64,000 nucleotides of DNA, taken from contig JASANG010003922.1 of the NCBI GenBank assembly GCA_030248215.1, positions 300,884 through 364,883 of the forward strand, given 5' to 3'. This document shows positions 1 to 10,252 of the stretch, piece by piece. The DNA comes from Enoplolaimus lenunculus. Lineage: Eukaryota > Nematoda > Enoplea > Enoplida > Thoracostomopsidae. Both the position numbers and the translations under genes were made by a program. Position 1 is the stretch's first letter. Every line of letters starts with the position of its first letter. Under the pieces are notes generated by a model, which saw nothing but the letters and a program-made list of their open reading frames with translations, was not told the origin of the DNA and did not search any database.

Positions 1-91
1 AGCAATGCCACCCAACCACACGAACACTTTGAGTTGAACGTATTTCTTGCCTTTTGTATAATTGCTAGACGAAGTCAGTCATTCAGAGTAC

Positions 92-496
92 TGTAATGCT
101 CGGAAGATGGGGACTGATGTTTATTTGGCCTCTACGCAGGGTACGCACGTTGGTTACATAGTATAAATATCTTGAGTCAAATTGACTTTCTCCGAAATAG
201 GCGTTTCGAGACTACGCAGAGTCATATTCGACTCCGCCAGAGTCAAACGTGCGACTCGATTAGTCGAATTATAAACGTTTATTTGTCTTGTATCAAAACC
301 TTGAGCGATAATGGAAGGTTGTACTAGTACTTTCAAAACTTTTAAGTATGCTTTAAAGTTTCGAACTAAACTGCATTTGGTGCTGGAGTCATTTATTCAC
401 CACTATTTGAGATAATTGATGTTTATGGACTCGAATTAGGGTTTAACGATACTATCCGCTTACCAACTCTTATTAGGGATACGGACTTCTAACAAA
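92..496 (+). mobile_element. pogo/Tigger-like MITE, diverged copy
   Basis: The left end TACTGTAATG and the block GGGGACTGATGTTTATTTGG match the better copies at 11,928, 30,288 and 34,621. The internal blocks 'cttgagcgataat', 'ctggagtcattta' and 'actcttattagggatacgga' come in the same order. The right terminus is missing after about 496. Bases about 155-262 do not match the family and look like replaced or inserted sequence. Non-autonomous: no transposase frame. Confidence 0.7.
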
Positions 497-883
497 ATAA
501 AACAACCGCTTGCCGAAATATTAATCTTGGACGCAATTTCACGCATAATATTACCCAAACATCTGACCTTTTTCAGCACTTGTGATTAAAATATTATGCA
601 ACATACAACGTTTTGAACTGCTTGAATTAACACGTTACATCGCTAAATTCTGAGAAATTCTTAGATTTAGCTAGTACCATGCTTTTACCAATTATATAGT
701 TCCTACCATAAAATTTATGACATAAAAGTTAAACGTTTTAATAATGCTTGAAATTCAAAAGTATTAACACCGAGGTTATCGTAAAATATAGCGAAAAGGC
801 ACCGAATTTAGCACCAGAAACAGACAATAAAAATACCAAAGAATCGAAACTATATGGTTGACATTTATATGTATACAGCAGGG

Positions 884-1024
884 TTCCAACTGGAACTAGA
901 TTTTGTCGGAATCGGAATCGGAATCGGACGTCAGTAGTTAACCACCCCTTTTGGTGGGGTGTTTAACTACTGAAGTCAAATTTTGCCTGAATTTTAGTCG
1001 GAATCGGAATTCCGATGGAACCTT
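884..1024. repeat. Small inverted-repeat element
   Basis: The outer ends read GGTTCCAACTGGAA and, inverted, TTCCGATGGAACC. Inside are runs of GGAATC, and at the centre a hairpin at about 931-977 pairs CAGTAGTTAA with TTAACTACTG around a GGGTG/CACCC stem. The size and nested symmetry fit a short fold-back MITE. I saw no second copy in the window, so the family is unassigned. Confidence 0.45.
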
Positions 1025-1837
1025 GGCATACAGCATATCATGCTGTGAACGTACATAATGCTATCAAACGAACATTGTAAAATGTTCTGTTGTAATAAAT
1101 TGATGTCTGTATGAAATTTATATTTTAACAAGCAGCCTCTAAAAGTGGCAATGGAGACGGGGTAAACACATAAAACTTCAATTCTTTAATCTATTCCATA
1201 CTTTTATTAAAAATCTATTGGAATTAGCATCAACAATTACCTACTAAAAATTGCGCAGTTCGCACAAACCATTAAGCAATAAGCATTTAGCGATTCTCCA
1301 TTTATGTCACTGAAGATGGAAGTCAGCTAGAATGCACCTAAATGACGTTTCTCCATCTGAAAATTTTTTACTATGAAGTTGTTGTCATTTAATTATATTC
1401 CACAACACGGTTCCTGTAAGCGATAATTTTTATTCGAACCATGACTTTTAATCCTGCAGCATTAATAATCAATATTGTGCTTATATAAATTAAGCGTTTT
1501 AAATTGGTTTTTGCGACTCTTTTGTAGGTCTGTTATTCTTGTGAGGCAACGATTGCAAAATTTAAATTTACACTTCTTCTGCCAGTTAAAATGCGTGATT
1601 TGTATAAAATGTTCACTTTAGCCCGCAGTCAGAGAGGAGTTTGGAAACTGTACCCGTAGCAAAAAAATTAAACACCGGTCGTATAAAGTCATGGGAAGTC
1701 CTCTGTGGCCTTCCAAATTTTTTGAACCCTCTACGAAAACGGAATGTTAAGCTGGCCACGGGCTTGAATTAAGACCAACTTGAATGCATCTGATATAAAA
1801 AAATCAAAAACCAAAGTATGCAAAAATATGACAATCG

Positions 1838-1912
1838 CCATTCGAAAACTACGACCCCATGACGTTCGGCTTGACAGGTCAGCGTCTTATCCACTCGGCG
1901 ACACAGTGCGAA
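1838..1912 (-). repeat. tRNA-Leu/Ser-like fragment (SINE or pseudogene)
   Basis: On the minus strand the bases GTCGCCGAGTGGATAAGACG resemble the A box and D arm of class II tRNAs (TGGCCGAGTGGTTAAG). A degraded B-box-like TTTTCGAATGG lies about 50 bases downstream. No clean acceptor stem was found. It is more likely a tRNA-derived repeat or pseudogene than a working tRNA. Confidence 0.4.
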
Positions 1913-2287
1913 AATGGTGGTGATCTATTTATAAATTATACTATAATCCGTATACACCGAATTAATCACACTATACAAATTAATACGTAACACGTGTTGT
2001 GTTACGTATAGAGTATTTATGCAAATTATATTTAAGAAGTTTTACACATTAGGATCAAAAATAGGTTTTTCGATATCAGGGGGGCAAATAGGGCAAATTT
2101 AAGGGGGTCACTTGTGAACGATCCCTCGAAAAAATTCAGTTCTTTTTCATATTGTTGCAAAGCATAATTTATACAGGTTTTATTTACCCTAGAAAACCGA
2201 AACTTTATTAAAAAGTGGGAATTAGTATTTTTTCCATTTTACAAATTTGGTAAAATTTACACCCCGAAGCATCAACTGCTTTTAATA

Positions 2288-2309
2288 GAGACGGCCTCCA
2301 GGCCGTCTC
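2288..2309. repeat. Perfect 10-bp-arm palindrome
   Basis: GAGACGGCCT and AGGCCGTCTC are exact reverse complements separated by CC. It stands alone in AT-rich sequence with no adjoining gene, so any role (hairpin, protein site) is unknown. Confidence 0.6.
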
Positions 2310-2440
2310 AAAAATCTACCAGCGGTATATTTTTAAAATATATACTCTACGTCTCTCCACATAGCCGTGAACTCACTGTTTTTCATGTGAACGAATTAAT
2401 TATCAATGTTGTATTGATTTAAACTTAGCATTTAAGAAAT

Positions 2441-2615
2441 AGGTCTCACGTATTGAACAGGATCGGAACAGTAGTAAAGCATTTTCCTAAGCCTAAGCCT
2501 AAACGTAAAGCGTAAGGATGAACCTATTCCTAAAGCCTAAACCTAACCCTAAATGCTTCAACTGACTATTACATCACCGCTGGAAAACGATCCGGCCCTA
2601 TTCTATACATATGCC
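2441..2615 (+). mobile_element. GGCC-ended MITE with TTAGGC-type repeats, degraded
   Basis: The left part (GAACAGGATCGGAACAGTAG), the CCTAAGCCTAAGCC run, and the right end CGATCCGGCCCTATTCTATA match the family consensus seen whole at 34,269. Both tips are mutated (GGTCTC..., ...ATGCC) and I cannot see a target duplication. It is only about 230 bp from the next copy. Confidence 0.75.
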
Positions 2616-2917
2616 GATTATGGATACCCTGTTCCCAAAATTTCTGGGAGCATTTTCTACAACCAAGCACGTGTGTCAATCATCAAATGATAAGCTGGGT
2701 CGTAGTATATCTGTACTGATAAACTTTATATACATTTTTTTATATTTTAATAAATTGTTTTAAAGTATTATCCTACAGTAAAAGTAATTGTTTGATTTTA
2801 ATGGTTCCTTAGGGAGTCTCGACCATAGTGCCCAGCTTATACGGCCCATGTATAGAACAGGGCCGGTACAGTAGTATAAGCATATTCCTAAGCCTAAAGT
2901 CTAAGCAAAAAAATTAG

Positions 2918-4012
2918 TCGCCCCGGTGCATATCCTCTATACCCGTAGAGCTGTTCATCTACTGTAAGTGATTCGGACGGTATATAATGAAGACGTAAGT
3001 TGGACTGAAATAGGTCCCAAACATCTCGTATAGCAGCCATTTTGTCACTTTTTTGACGCTCCCGGCGAGTCAGTTTGTTGTCGAATGTTACATTTTCCAG
3101 CAACTGTTTCATTGTTTTTTGACAGCGCGCAGCGGTAAAAGGGCCTGCTGTCGTTTTTGGTGAATAGTGAAGCCACTGGAGACATGTTATCGCGATCTGC
3201 ACCAGCTCTGCTTACCACCCCAAGCCAAGCTTTCAGCTCGCACATTGGTAGCGTTGAAAAATTGCGCGCCCGCAGTCGCCTACTAGTGAGTCGCTGAATT
3301 GTATGTAAAATGGGCTCGTTTATATAAAGATAAAATGCTTGTGACTCTGTTGTAGGGTTTACTGCAGTGCCTTCGCGAAAGCGAATTATATTTCTAGCTA
3401 ACACACGGACAGGCGATGTTGTAGAATGCCACTCAACACCCGTCGCTGACAAAAACACATTACTTCCACTAGAAGTCTCGTCCATATCGCTCAACTCACT
3501 ACTAGATGCGTCCGATTGTTTTTGTAATTCACCATCACTATCTTGCTCATAAATAGCAGCCTCTTCACTACTGCATTGACCTAACTCAACTGATTCTGAG
3601 TCGTCATTTGAACTATTGTCGTCCGGTTTGTCATCTTCTGTCTCTGAATCACTTGGTTCTAATACACGTCGTACGACCTCAGTCAAAGATAATTTATGCA
3701 AACCTGACATTTCCCTGACTTTACCTCACCATACAAAACCGTGTGTAAGAACAAAACGTTCCAATTCTTGTCAAAACTCAAACTATGATCAAATCAACAT
3801 CTGTCTACATATGTAGACGGTCGGGTTATATAGGTATATGACTCACTGTACAGCAAACTTTTGTTCCCACAATGCTATAAGTTTTTTATACTACTATAAC
3901 AGAATAATTATCGATGGAAATTAAACAATAGATTCTTAACTATAGCACCTGCCGAACAATCAATTGTCGAACTGGTTATGTCTACATATGTAGACTGTCG
4001 GGCCATTGAGGG
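2918..4012 (-). mobile_element. piggyBac transposon remnant, one end deleted
   Basis: The plus-strand right edge is ...CCATTGAGGG followed by TTAA. This is the expected piggyBac arrangement (CCC-type terminus flanked by TTAA). The other edge, beyond about 2,918, is lost together with the 3' part of the transposase and a few bases of the host MITE. Two copies of the palindrome GTCTACATATGTAGAC lie in the subterminal region at 3,803 and 3,980. The transposase fragment is listed separately. About 1.1 kb remains of an element that is normally over 2 kb. Confidence 0.8.
2919..3710 (-). pseudogene. piggyBac transposase fragment
   Basis: From an ATG at 3,708-3,710 the minus strand encodes an acidic N-terminus (SDSETEDDKPDD, residues 20-31), then GVEWHSTTSPVRVLARNI. 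This fits the start of the piggyBac transposase domain (DDE_Tnp_1_7). A frame change near 3,200 leads to a second frame with KMAAIRDVWDLFQ and LTVDEQLYGYRGYAPGR. The latter is the conserved block holding the first catalytic Asp of the DDD triad. Everything after that block is missing, so the other catalytic residues and the C-terminal Cys-rich domain are absent. A DNA-transposon fossil with no predicted activity. Confidence 0.85.
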
Positions 4013-4106
4013 TTAAACTGACTCTATTATAGCCCGTCCGGAAAGCGATCCGGCGCTGTTCTATACATGGGCCGCTTTAAACGTGTTTTTTGCCCAAAAC
4101 CACTTG

Positions 4107-4300
4107 TGGTTACAACCGAAGGTCTGCCTCTGTCTTCAACAGAAAATCAACCTCCGTGTTCAGTTTCAATAAAATTTCTGCGTAAGGTCCCGGCAATTTC
4201 AGTAGTTGCATTCGTCGTAGTTTTAACAAAGTTGTGTCCAGTGGTTATGTTTGTAGTTTTGCAACAGTTTTTGAAAGCTTTCATTGCCGGGATTTGTTAA
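4107..4300 (+). repeat. Dispersed repeat sharing GGTCTGCCTC/TTCCGGC blocks
   Basis: The blocks GGTTACAACC, GGTCTGCCTC and GGCAATTTCAGTAGT recur in inverse orientation at about 8,825-9,010. A shorter form, CAGAGGTTCCGGCAATTTC, is at about 43,220-43,300. The frame running through it (4,067-4,300) shows no protein similarity I recognise. Element type unknown. Confidence 0.45.
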
Positions 4301-4630
4301 AAAAAGGTTAAAAGCAATTATTTTTGCAACGCTTGTTTAGATTATCACTATTAATTAGCAAATCCAACGGTATTTTTATTACCAAATTTTGCTTCACCTC
4401 AGGGGTTCTGGTGCTGTATGGTAAGAATACAATTTAGAGTAAGATTTTCTACATATCACAGTCGTGCAACGCAGCAAACCGACTGTTATATGCTCAACCT
4501 TAAAAATCTCTGTCGTTTTTGAGATTTGTCATTAGTCTATGAAATAAAGGTTCCTTCACTCTCGAGTTGATCATATTTATTATGATGGAAGATGCAGTGT
4601 TCGTCGTTTAACTTTGGTTAAGGTTATTAA

Positions 4631-4862
4631 CCCTTTCTCACATGAATATTTTCAATTTCATATGAGATGTAATGTCAAGGTAAGATTCGATCCCCAGTCT
4701 CACGAGGGGGAGGCGTTTACGATGACCACTGAGCTATAGTAGCTTGACGCCCGAGCCCGAGTAGGCTCTCACGTCTTGTGGAGATTTAGCATTGCGCATA
4801 TATGTTATAAATGTTAAACACTGCTCGCAGTGTGTGTATTGCTCGTACATTATTGTATTTAG
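4631..4862 (-). mobile_element. TTAA-flanked MITE carrying a tRNA-like core, truncated
   Basis: One end is intact: TTAA (4,627-4,630) followed by CCCTTTCTCACATGAA. On the minus strand it holds an A-box-like TAGCTCAGTGGTCATCG and the B box GGGGATCGAATC (4,684-4,695). It then continues with the same sequence as the full copy at 8,452. The other end is lost at about 4,862, where an (ATT)n run begins. Relative to the full copy it is inverted. Confidence 0.7.
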
Positions 4863-4912
4863 ATTAGCATTATTATTGTTATTATTATTATATTATTATT
4901 ATTATTTGTGGT
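4863..4912. repeat. (ATT)n microsatellite
   Basis: Runs of TTATTATTATTA with small interruptions, directly at the broken end of the preceding MITE. Confidence 0.7.
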
Positions 4913-5767
4913 TTGATCAAGATCGCTAATGCGGGGGGTAACAAAAAATATTGCTGTCCCGTTTTTCATTTTTCCTGCAAAAATATATAGCTTCCAATGC
5001 AAGGGCGTCCGCAAATGGGGCATTAGTGGGCTGTTCATTAAATTTGGCTGGGACCAACTCCCAAATTGATTCGCGCCAGACATATGTCAACTGAGTCTGG
5101 GAGTGTAATAGCCAGTATTTTGAGTGTTTAAAAGCAGTTGCTATATATGCTGTAAATTTCGCCGGTGATCGGTCAAAGCAAAATAAGGGTTGCAAAATTA
5201 TCTTTCCAGTCAAAGCTTAATAATTAGCATACGGTTCTGAACATTCAGTGATTACGCCTACATAACTGTTGGCAATATTTATCAAGAAACCTTTGAACTT
5301 TGAAGTATCAATGAAGAAAGTTTAAGGAATAACATCACAAATCGCCTTTATATCAAAGACTTTAGTTTCGTACGGATACAGTCGATTGGTAAGAATTATA
5401 TAATTCCAAAATTAAATTAAAATTTAATTTCGTTTCACTCGCAATTAGACGAAGACGTCTGTTTTGATTGTGAAACCAAATAGTTATATGCATTTTATGT
5501 TTTGATAATCTGAGTTCTGAACACGAGTTAACTTTTCAAAGCTCAGTAGCAAAGATTGTCCTCGCGTACAATTTGATAAAAACGATATTCAAATATGTGT
5601 CGGCCGTTTTGATTGCATGGGTCAAGTTCTACAGCTACGTCCTCAGGGAAATCAAACTAAATCTTGAAAAGCTATATTTTGACTGTTTATTTTAATGTCT
5701 GCAAAATTTAACTTTTTTGATCATTCATAAGTTTATACTCTTAAATAAAACGTAACAAAGTAGTTTA

Positions 5768-5913
5768 GGCGCAGGCAAACTTCAGGGGCAGAACGTTTCT
5801 CTTAAGGGACAGCAATAGAGTAAAAGTTTAAGCTTTAGACCAATTTTTTTGCTTAGGCCTAAGTTCAGCAATATGCTTATACTATTGTTACGGCCCTGCT
5901 GTGTACATTGGCC
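5768..5913 (-). mobile_element. GGCC-ended MITE, subfamily 2, degraded
   Basis: The order of landmarks matches the better copy at 10,253: CTTCAGGGGCAGAACG, then AAGCTTTAGACCAATTTTTT, then CTTAGGC, ATATGCTTATACTATTGTTA, and CGGCCCTGCTGTGTACATTG at the right end. The TTAGGC run is reduced to one or two units. No convincing target duplication. Confidence 0.65.
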
Positions 5914-6609
5914 CAGTGTATGTTTTTAATATTTTTTCAACAGTTTTATCAACTGAAAAGGTAGTTCGCGAAAATTAAAAGGCTTGGCTCAAAACTATGG
6001 TTGAAAGAAAAATTTACCCCAGAAGGATACGAGTTTGAGTATTAGTGTCCTAATACAAATGTACTATAACGTATTTCTGGTGTTAAATTTTAGTACGACA
6101 TAGTATAATAAACATAAATATGAGCTACGACGCAAGCCTAAACCTAAGACTATATAGATATACAACAAATAAACCAGCACGTCATATTTAAATTTTCTTA
6201 TAATAAGGTACAAACGCAAGTCTAACAAATTGGTTAACTACGCCAGACCATACACATACGTGAATCATTGAAACACGGTAGTGTTTTCAATATATGTTTC
6301 AAGCATCGAGAATGCACGCTTTTTGAAAGTTTTGCAGAATGTTCTCTGCAGGAAAGCAGAGCTGGAATGAGGTAACTTACGTATAGAATATCCTAATTAG
6401 CCGCTTCGGCACCATACACAAATTGGACAGCTAAACGTATCATTTAAGTTGTTATTAAAAGTTTGATTTTTGTAACTTTTCGAAAAAATTGTATTACAAA
6501 TATGTAATTACCATAGCTAGTCGATATTATTGTGTGATGCTAATGACACCGTGCAATAGACTACGTGTTCCTGCGATGTTTGTTCTACTGAAATTGCTAA
6601 CTGAGACAG

Positions 6610-6721
6610 TAATATTTTGTAATAACCTTCCATGCATTATAGCTTAGAACAGGCTGCTTTTTGGTTAATATTTTGTAATAACCTTCCATGCATTATAGCT
6701 TAGAACAGGCTGCTTTTTGGT
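6610..6721. repeat. Exact 56-bp tandem duplication
   Basis: The 56 bases from 6,610 to 6,665 are repeated directly at 6,666-6,721, apparently without a change. Two copies only, so a recent local duplication, or possibly an assembly duplication. Nothing coding. Confidence 0.85.
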
Positions 6722-6724
6722 GGA

Positions 6725-6805
6725 TTGGAATGGCGCAAGTACGCTTTAGACTTATATTTTGTTTAGGCTTAGGCGTACGCTTAGGAGTAGTCTTAGCATA
6801 AAACC
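6725..6805 (-). mobile_element. GGCC-ended MITE fragment
   Basis: ACGCTTTAGACTTATATTTTG followed by degenerate TTAGGC-type units (GTTTAGGCTTAGGCGTACGC) matches the core of the GGCC-ended family. Both termini are missing. Confidence 0.5.
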
Positions 6806-6832
6806 TCACCGTATCCCATGTAAAAGAAAGAA

Positions 6833-7761
6833 ACTAGGTAAAAGTGCCCCTAGAAGGGACAGATTGTGATATGTTTCGCTTGAAGCATGTAAAAGAGTTT
6901 AAACAAGGGTTAGTTAGGCCATAGAATAGTAGGTAATGCTTATAATATTAACTCCATAACTTATATGAAAATAGTTGCCATCTATATCTTTGACGGCTGT
7001 CTTTCAGTATTAACACGCTTGCGGTCAGTGAAACAAGAAACATATGGGCCCAACGAACATTCATCTGTTAAGCTATAAATGGCACTATGGGTTTTCAAGG
7101 CGTTCTAAGGTACAACTCTCAACATGCCTTTCGTATAACAGTCATTTGCTTTTTAAAGGTATCTCAATTGAGCGCCAGCAGAACATGTTCTTTGAAATAT
7201 TTAGCAACGTTTGAATTGTATTTTCTAGATGAATAGCTTAAATATGTCACGGCACAGAACACAATTTGAAAAAGTTTCTGGACTTCACATCATCAAATTG
7301 TCATGGTAAAGATAGGTAAAATGGTCGAGCACGTATGTGTGACATTTTTTATTCGATAATCAATAGACGCAATTTGTAATCTTGCAATATTGAAATATTT
7401 ACTAATCAAGTTTTAGAAACATAATATTTTAAAACTCAAAAAATATCCTCTTCCAATGAAGGATGCTAGATTAGATCACATATAAACTGAACATTGTAAA
7501 ACCCAAGAAACGCTAAAATTAAGCTGATAGGTGATGTCCGCTGGGCCCATATGTTTCTTGTTTCACTGACCGCAAGCGTGTTAATACTGAAAGACAGCCG
7601 TCAAAGATATAGATGGCAACTATTTTCATATAAGTTATGGAGTTAATATTATAAGAATTACCTACTATTCTATGGCCTAACTAACCCTTGTTTAAACTCT
7701 TTTACATGCTTCAAGCGAAACATATCACAATCTGTCCCTTCTAGGGGCACTTTTACCTAGT
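6833..7761. mobile_element. Element with 220-bp near-identical terminal inverted repeats
   Basis: The left arm 6,833-7,052 begins ACTAGGTAAAAGTGCCCCTA. The right arm 7,542-7,761 is its reverse complement, with roughly one mismatch by eye. The middle 489 bp (7,053-7,541) has no coding frame of note. The design fits a long-TIR (fold-back type) non-autonomous DNA transposon. A TA or longer target duplication could not be confirmed. The near identity of the arms suggests a recent arrival, or arm-to-arm conversion. Confidence 0.8.
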
Positions 7762-8451
7762 ATAAATATACACGCGTAAAACCAGAGTTTTATTTCGGAA
7801 TGGGATAGTTTCTGATCAAAGTTATTCGCGAACAGGGATATAGCGAGCGAGAAAATTATTTTGACTTCTAAAATATCGCAGCTTTAAATTGCGAAAATAT
7901 TCCTTGGTTGTTTTTTTATAAAGTTTGAAACAGGATGTGACAATATCAACTGTTCTAGCGTACCGAAACGAACATATACACAACGCTAAAATCAGAGAAA
8001 AACCTGTAGACAAAACGACAGCCGCAAATATAGGTTCAATCAAAAAGTTTTCTATATCAAAGTATCCTCTCTGTATATTATGCCGACTCGTTTTTATTGC
8101 GAGTTTAGAAGCGTTTTCTATGCGTATAAACACGGCCTATTCGTTTTCCAGTTGTTTCCATTATGTATCTTTAGTGATGGACATCGGATATTTTTTCATA
8201 TCTGGATAACCGGCAATTATGATCGGATAATTATTGGCATTTTGAACATCCGGATATGTATTTCCTTTCGTATTTCCGGATATGTTTAATATCTACATAT
8301 CAAGCATTTCTTACAATCTATACCGTATATAAATTTAGTGGTAAAATTATGATTTACTTTTTTCAAAGTTTACCGTATAGCTTGGTTCCACTTGAGGTGA
8401 AAATATATACGAAATCGAAATCAGATAGCAACTAATAAATTTAAATTTTAA

Positions 8452-8715
8452 CCCTTTCACTCATAGAGTATACTATGAGCAACTAAATACTATAATGTAC
8501 GAGCAATACACACACTGCGAGCAGTGTTTAACATTTATAACATATATGCGCAGTGCAAAATCTCCACAAGACGTGAGAGCCTACTCGGGCTCGGGCGTCT
8601 AGCTCCTATAGCTCAGTGGTTATCGTAAACGCCTCCCACCAGTGAGACTGGGGATCGAAATCTTACCTTGAAATTACATCTAATATGAAATTGAAAATAT
8701 TCATGTGAGAAAGGG
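8452..8715 (+). mobile_element. TTAA-flanked MITE carrying a tRNA-like core, whole
   Basis: TTAA (8,448-8,451) plus CCCTTTCAC at the left mirrors GTGAGAAAGGG plus TTAA (8,716-8,719) at the right. Total length is 264 bp. TTAA targets and CCC-type termini are the signature of piggyBac-mobilised elements. Inside, 8,602-8,670 is tRNA-like, with A-box TAGCTCAGTGGTTATCG at 8,609-8,625 and B-box GGGATCGAAATC at 8,651-8,662. Both ends look whole, so the tRNA-like part is an internal passenger, not a flanking gene. Confidence 0.8.
8602..8670 (+). repeat. tRNA-like core within the TTAA MITE
   Basis: The stretch AGTGGTTATCGTAAACGCCT resembles the D-arm to anticodon-arm region of eukaryotic tRNA-Val. 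It is followed by a correctly spaced B box (GGGATCGAAATC). The acceptor stem and T stem do not pair well, so a working tRNA is unlikely. An internal RNA polymerase III promoter may still be readable. Confidence 0.5.
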
Positions 8716-8824
8716 TTAATGAAAAAATTCTTACTTAGTATCTTTAAAACTAATGTTGATTTCGATGACTTCAACAAAAATCTTCAGTGTTGCGAACAAT
8801 TCTGGTAAAGTACTTAAGCTGCCT

Positions 8825-9010
8825 TTTTGACAAATATCGGTAACTAAAGCTTTGCGAACTGCCTCAAAGTTAAAAGCAAACTAGGGCACAACTATTATAA
8901 AAACAAAACAATACATTACTGAAATTATCGGTACTTTCAGCAAAAATTCCACCGAAGCCGGAACCTGAGATCGGATTGCTGTCGAAACCGGAGGCAGACC
9001 TCTGGTTGTA
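8825..9010 (-). repeat. Second copy of the 4,107 dispersed repeat
   Basis: Read on the minus strand it gives GGGTACAACCAGAGGTCTGCC, GGTTCCGGCTTCGG and a stretch ending near CCGATAATTTCAGTAATG. This is the same order as at 4,107-4,200. Only partly conserved. Confidence 0.45.
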
Positions 9011-10252
9011 CCCTGCCGTCTAGTCGTAGCAGTTCAACCAAGCTCTAAAAATACAACTGAAGGACGATTTTGTCAGCTGATTGGTCAGCTCAAATCCGAA
9101 GTTGAGCGTTTAATTATATACAACTAAAACATAAACATAAGCATATTCGTAGGGTTTGATCATTGAAAGCGACCCGTCTGCTGTGCGGAATTGCGTCTGG
9201 CTTATTAATCGTGGCGCTCGCAAGATTTTCTACTATATTCTACCGCTAGTTTGACCCTCGATTTCTGCGACACACAAAATGAATTTTTTACTGGACTTAA
9301 AATAATAAACAATATAGTATGCCTAGCTTGTTTGTTTATTTCGCTCGTTTAAAATTATTTCAATTGTAACCCGTGTCCTGGTGACAGCGATTCTTTGTCA
9401 TTCATTTGCTAAATTCCGTCAATCCTTAGATGGCCTTTAAAGAGAACTGCAAAAATCGACCCGAGGCTGGGAGCCAGCCTGTGGGCTTGGCCAACAAACG
9501 CTTGATTCGCCAAAGCCAAAGGGTCCCGACTATGCAACACCTTGTAGTTTAACAATTCCAACACTACGTAGTAAGGCAAAATGTACCAGCTCGCGTTGCG
9601 AATTAAACAGGCCTCTGCTTTTTAGGTAAACAGATGTTGCGTGCATCGTCGAAAATCGAATAAAGCGAAGCGAATGGAATTTACTGGAATAGAACGAACT
9701 GTGGTCACAGGGTCATTTAGATACGTGGAATTCATTTTAAATCAACTCATTCTGCTGCTCAAATTTTTAAACTTTCAACAACGTTCATATTTAAATATCA
9801 GATTTAGTTTTAGGATAGTGGAAATTTATTCGAAACACAATAAAAGTTTTGTAAAAGTTTTAAGTTGCAGCTAAATATATACAAGGCTAAGAGTTTTGAA
9901 TGTCTGTGGAACTTATTACAAGTCAGTGATTTTAAATTGTCGTGTAAAGTGTGGTTTGAAATTGTTCCAGTCGGTAAGAAACAGTCATTTTTTGGCAATT
10001 TTTTTACTCTCACCGCATACATGCAACCAACATGTGAAAAGGAAACTTTTCAGTTCATTTTTCAATATCAATAAAATACGGAGGAGTTTTACAACAAAAC
10101 GTCTGATTATTTACGGTAGCCGGGGCACTTTTTCTATTTTCATTCAGAACGGCTGCAGCCCTCAAATCCCGGCATCAAGTCGTTATCATACTACAAGGCC
10201 AAAAACACAGTCTAAAAGTAGTTCGTTAGAAATTTTTAGTGTTCCAATAAAA

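Larger units (their letters stand above)
2843..4073 (+). mobile_element. GGCC-ended MITE split by piggyBac
   Basis: The left end GGCCCATGTATAGAACAGGG with a CCTAAGCC run occupies 2,843-2,917. The right end (TTAACTGACTCTATTATAG ... CTGTTCTATACATGGGCC) occupies 4,013-4,073. Between them lies a broken piggyBac element whose intact end abuts the TTAA at 4,013-4,016. The same TTAA-containing stretch (TTTTAACTGACTC) is uninterrupted in the copy at 34,269, so this MITE was here first. The flanking octamers GCTTATAC and GCTTTAAA agree at five of eight bases, which may be a decayed target duplication. Confidence 0.8.
1..6832. other. 5' flank, no host gene seen
   Basis: No open frame here looks like a host gene. 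The stretch holds a pogo-like MITE remnant, a small inverted repeat, a tRNA-like fragment, three GGCC-ended MITEs, a piggyBac remnant, a tRNA-bearing MITE and a 56-bp tandem duplication, all listed separately. The pieces between them (497-883, 1,025-1,834, 1,913-2,287, 2,310-2,440, 2,616-2,842, 4,301-4,626, 4,911-5,767, 5,914-6,609) are plain AT-rich sequence in which I see nothing else. The one exception is an (ATT)n microsatellite at 4,868-4,910. Confidence 0.6.

Noticed and set aside
6833-7761. LTR element
   Set aside because: The 220-bp terminal repeats are inverted, not direct, and there is no internal coding sequence.
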